From assembly GCA_030612945.1 (NCBI GenBank), contig JAUWMY010000165.1:1-6206 (forward strand): a stretch of DNA of 6,206 nucleotides. Direction: 5' to 3'. Under the pieces are notes generated by a model, which saw only the letters and a list, made by a program, of their open reading frames with translations, made no database searches and was not told the DNA's origin. The first letter of the stretch is position 1, and every line of letters starts with the position of its first letter. Shown here in pieces: positions 4,251-6,206 of the stretch. The stretch is from Desulfobacteraceae bacterium (GTDB taxonomy: Bacteria; Desulfobacterota; DSM-4660; Desulfatiglandales; Desulfatiglandaceae). The translations under genes were made by a program, and so were the position numbers.

Positions 4251-5567
4251 ACAAACACTTCCTTTAAAATTATTACCCTTGGCTGTAAAGTGAACCAGTA
4301 TGAATCCGCTTATTTGAAGGATGCACTGGCTCGTGCTGGATGGCACCAGGCAGTCAATGGGGAGAGGGCTGATGTTTCGGTTGTCAACACGTGCATCGTT
4401 ACTCAAAAGGCTGGGCATCAGTCGAGGCAGGAGATCCGAAAGGCCATTCGTGGGAACCCGAAAGGGATAGTCGCTGCTATTGGTTGTTACGCACAGGTTT
4501 TTCCGGACGAACTTCGCCAAATAGAAGGAATTGGGCTTATTGCCGACAACACCGTTAAGGGAAAAATACCGGAACTTCTCCTGACACTGGCAGATTCAGG
4601 GCAGCAAATGACTGCTTTAAATGATTTTAAGCCCGGGATGCCCTTTGATTTCCTTCAGATAAAAAGCTTTCCAGATCGAACTAGGGCCTATTTAAAAATC
4701 CAGGATGGGTGCCAGTCTTTTTGCAGTTATTGCATTGTCGCCTTCGCAAGGGGGCCCTATAGAAGCCTTGCTCCTGAGAAGGTCCTGTCCATGGTCGAGT
4801 CTCTCACCGATCAGGGTTACAAAGAGATTGTGCTTACAGGCATTCATCTCGGGAAGTACGGTGTTGATTTGGAAGGGGAAATGAACCTAAAAAAATTACT
4901 TCACGCTATCGGGAAAGAAGGCTTTCCCACCCGTATACGACTTAGCTCCCTTGAACCAAATGAAATAGACACAGGCCTTATGGAAATGGTAGCTGCTGAG
5001 CCATGGCTCTGCCGGCATTTTCATATCCCTCTCCAGAGTGGGGATGACGGGATTTTGAGAAGAATGAATCGACACTACACCACACGAGAGTTTGCTGAAC
5101 TTATCGAATCTATTCATGACAGAATCCCCCTTGCGGCAATCGGTGTTGATGTCATGGCCGGATTCCCGGGAGAAGATATTGTTGCACATGAAAACACGTG
5201 TGCCCTTATCAAAGACTTGCCTGTATCCTATCTCCATGTATTTCCTTTTTCGCGCCGGCCGGGAACGGCTGCTGCGTCCTTTGATGGGCAGATTGATCCA
5301 GGTGTTATAAAAGAAAGGGCTGAAAAGTTAAGAGATATTGGCCTGAAAAATAGGACCTCGTTTTACCATAATTGTTTGAGAAAAGAGTTTCAGGTGCTCG
5401 TCGAGAGATGGCATTTAAAAGAAAAGAAGATAATGAAGGGTCTGAGCGATAATTACCTGCCGGTTATTTTTCCCTCGTCTAAAGATTCAAGAAACCGGAT
5501 TATTCCGGTACACATGGATAGGGTGGAGAACAGTATGGTGATCGGCTCTGCTATGTGTGTTAGATAG
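4248..5567 (+). CDS. mtaB: tRNA (t6A37) methylthiotransferase, MiaB-family radical SAM enzyme
   Basis: This radical SAM enzyme converts N6-threonylcarbamoyladenosine at position 37 of ANN-decoding tRNAs to the 2-methylthio form; it acts in the cytoplasm and needs two [4Fe-4S] clusters. The 439 residues cover the three family domains. The N-terminal MTTase domain carries the auxiliary-cluster cysteines Cys13 (LGCKVNQYES), Cys49 (NTCIVT) and Cys80 (GCYAQ). The radical SAM core has Cys155, Cys159 and Cys162 in DGCQSFCSYCIVAFARGPYRS, followed by VLTGIHLGKYG, RLSSLEPNEI, HIPLQSGDDGILRRMNR and DVMAGFPGE. A C-terminal TRAM-like RNA-binding segment covers about 380-439. LGCKVNQYES and GIHLGKYG favour MtaB over MiaB or RimO, though separating these close paralogues formally needs a tree. 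It lies 119 bp after mnmA on the same strand, and both modify the anticodon loop, so co-transcription is plausible. Confidence 0.88.
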   Translation: MTNTSFKIITLGCKVNQYESAYLKDALARAGWHQAVNGERADVSVVNTCIVTQKAGHQSRQEIRKAIRGNPKGIVAAIGCYAQVFPDELRQIEGIGLIADNTVKGKIPELLLTLADSGQQMTALNDFKPGMPFDFLQIKSFPDRTRAYLKIQDGCQSFCSYCIVAFARGPYRSLAPEKVLSMVESLTDQGYKEIVLTGIHLGKYGVDLEGEMNLKKLLHAIGKEGFPTRIRLSSLEPNEIDTGLMEMVAAEPWLCRHFHIPLQSGDDGILRRMNRHYTTREFAELIESIHDRIPLAAIGVDVMAGFPGEDIVAHENTCALIKDLPVSYLHVFPFSRRPGTAAASFDGQIDPGVIKERAEKLRDIGLKNRTSFYHNCLRKEFQVLVERWHLKEKKIMKGLSDNYLPVIFPSSKDSRNRIIPVHMDRVENSMVIGSAMCVR

Positions 5568-5595
5568 TGATTTGTGATGCACTTTGGAATAAAGT

Positions 5596-5651
5596 TCAAA
5601 TGACAAAATCCAAATGTCAAATCAAATCCAAAACCCCAATGTCAAAATGTT
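5596..5651. repeat. Degenerate 7-bp-period AT-rich intergenic repeat
   Basis: From 5596 the sequence reads in heptamers: tcaaatg, acaaaat, ccaaatg, tcaaatc, aaatcca, aaacccc, aatgtca, aaatgtt. The composition (CAAATG-type units) resembles the ccaatga units at the mtaB start. It begins about 28 bp after the mtaB stop codon and directly abuts the palindromic element at 5652. No coding potential. Confidence 0.5.
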
Positions 5652-5796
5652 GTAATTTCTCAATAAGTTCGGGTGGAGTTTATCCGTAAGGATTTTATAA
5701 AAGGCTCACGCCTAAACTCCGAAAGGCTATACAGCTATTGTAATTCAATCCAAACATTAATCCGGCTGTGAGCGCCCGAACTTTTTGAGATGTTAC
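5652..5796. repeat. 145-bp palindromic MITE-like element with 24-bp imperfect inverted ends
   Basis: The left end 5652-5675 and the reverse complement of 5773-5796 match at 20 of 24 positions, including tctcaa and aagttcggg. Two further nested inversions lie inside: ggagttta (5675-5682) with taaactcc (5713-5720), and gctcac (5704-5709) with gtgagc (5768-5773). The unit could fold into a branched hairpin on either strand. It has no ORF and no obvious target duplication. It is either a non-autonomous mobile element or a structured intergenic repeat; a structured RNA gene is less likely but not excluded. Confidence 0.65.
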
Positions 5797-6153
5797 GGCC
5801 TTATTGTAAAAATCCTGTAAATCAAACAAGATATCCTGGTAATTAGTAATATATCCCTTAAGAATAAATCTCGAATAAGGAATTAAGATAATCTCTTTGG
5901 GCCTTTCTTAAATGTGAAGTGAGTATTTAAAAAATTTCAAATCAATCTGGGGCCAAGTTTAACTCAATCACTTACCCATATAGCAAGGAACAGTCTATCA
6001 GGATCGTTAAAGGATTTACAAGAATTCAAACAAATCAAGTCAATCCATGCCTGCCCCGCGGAACGCAGGGTTATCCTGTCTTAAAAAGTGGGTATTTCCG
6101 TTTTCCTTCCCATATGCTATGGTCAGCATAAAATACTGGCCCTGGGATAACAA
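5797..6153. other. AT-rich gene-free region upstream of the right-edge gene
   Basis: No open frame with protein-like content was found on either strand. Two items stand out. A sequence at 5949-5977 (ggggccaagtttaa ... aatcacttaccc) resembles one end of the RAYT element at 534, without a visible partner. A small hairpin, TATGCT (6113-6118) with AGCATA (6125-6130), lies 24 nt before the next start codon. A promoter for the right-edge gene probably lies in 6080-6140, but no clear -35/-10 pair can be called. Confidence 0.4.
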
Positions 6154-6206
6154 ATGAAATTTGATTTAAGAATAAACGACCGAAAAACCTTCTGGATACT
6201 GCTCCT
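6154..6206 (+). CDS. Start of a probable membrane protein, cut by the window edge
   Basis: ATG at 6154 follows GGGA (6144-6147) at a 6-nt spacing. The 17 readable residues are MKFDLRINDRKTFWILL, a charged head followed by the beginning of a hydrophobic stretch. This is the pattern of an N-terminal transmembrane anchor, as in many sensor kinases, chemoreceptors and GGDEF proteins. The frame is open to the edge. Nothing more specific can be said from 53 bases. Confidence 0.45.
   Translation, partial: MKFDLRINDRKTFWILL

Noticed and set aside
4896..5237. 113-codon minus-strand ORF within mtaB
   Set aside because: Antisense shadow of conserved radical SAM core sequence; the sense protein explains it fully.
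6065..6150. Riboswitch such as c-di-GMP-I upstream of the right-edge gene
   Set aside because: No conserved GEMM core or tetraloop-receptor motifs are visible; only one 6-bp hairpin is present.

Overview
The window looks like an accessory-rich stretch of chromosome from a Gram-negative bacterium, most plausibly a Desulfobacterota (deltaproteobacterial) genome. The evidence is an outer-membrane beta-barrel protein of the DUF481 type, remnants of RAYT and IS1595-family transposases, and many degenerate AT-rich intergenic repeats of a style common in that group. The taxonomic call is inference; no marker gene settles it.

Left third (1-1441): a graveyard of mobile DNA. An IS1595-family transposase with its middle deleted reads leftward off the window edge. 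Next is the 5' end of a secreted-protein gene (247-549), cut off by a 550-bp element (534-1083). That element has 23-bp terminal inverted repeats and carries only the N- and C-terminal parts of a REP-associated tyrosine transposase (RAYT). Within the RAYT C-terminal part sits a second, nested 179-bp MITE-like element (808-986) with 24-bp inverted repeats and a TAA target duplication. Removing the MITE plus one TAA restores the transposase frame exactly. Beyond the composite are short decayed coding fragments and an AT-rich spacer.

Middle (1442-3042): one intact gene for an exported DUF481 outer-membrane protein. It is followed by an AT-rich repeat region with a 25-bp imperfect inverted repeat and a series of hairpins leading to the next gene.

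Right (3043-5567): two intact, co-oriented tRNA-modification genes, mnmA (2-thiolation of wobble U34) and a MiaB-family methylthiotransferase best called mtaB (methylthiolation of t6A37). Both act on the anticodon loop, and they may be co-transcribed across a 119-bp gap. The mnmA stop codon and the mtaB start codon both lie inside degenerate sequence with a 7-bp period.

Right edge (5568-6206): a 586-bp gene-free region. It holds more 7-bp-period sequence, a 145-bp palindromic element with 24-bp imperfect inverted repeats, and the first 53 bases of a gene that probably encodes a membrane protein. No RNA gene, CRISPR array or defence system was found. The most informative content is the nested-element history on the left and the repeat architecture between genes.
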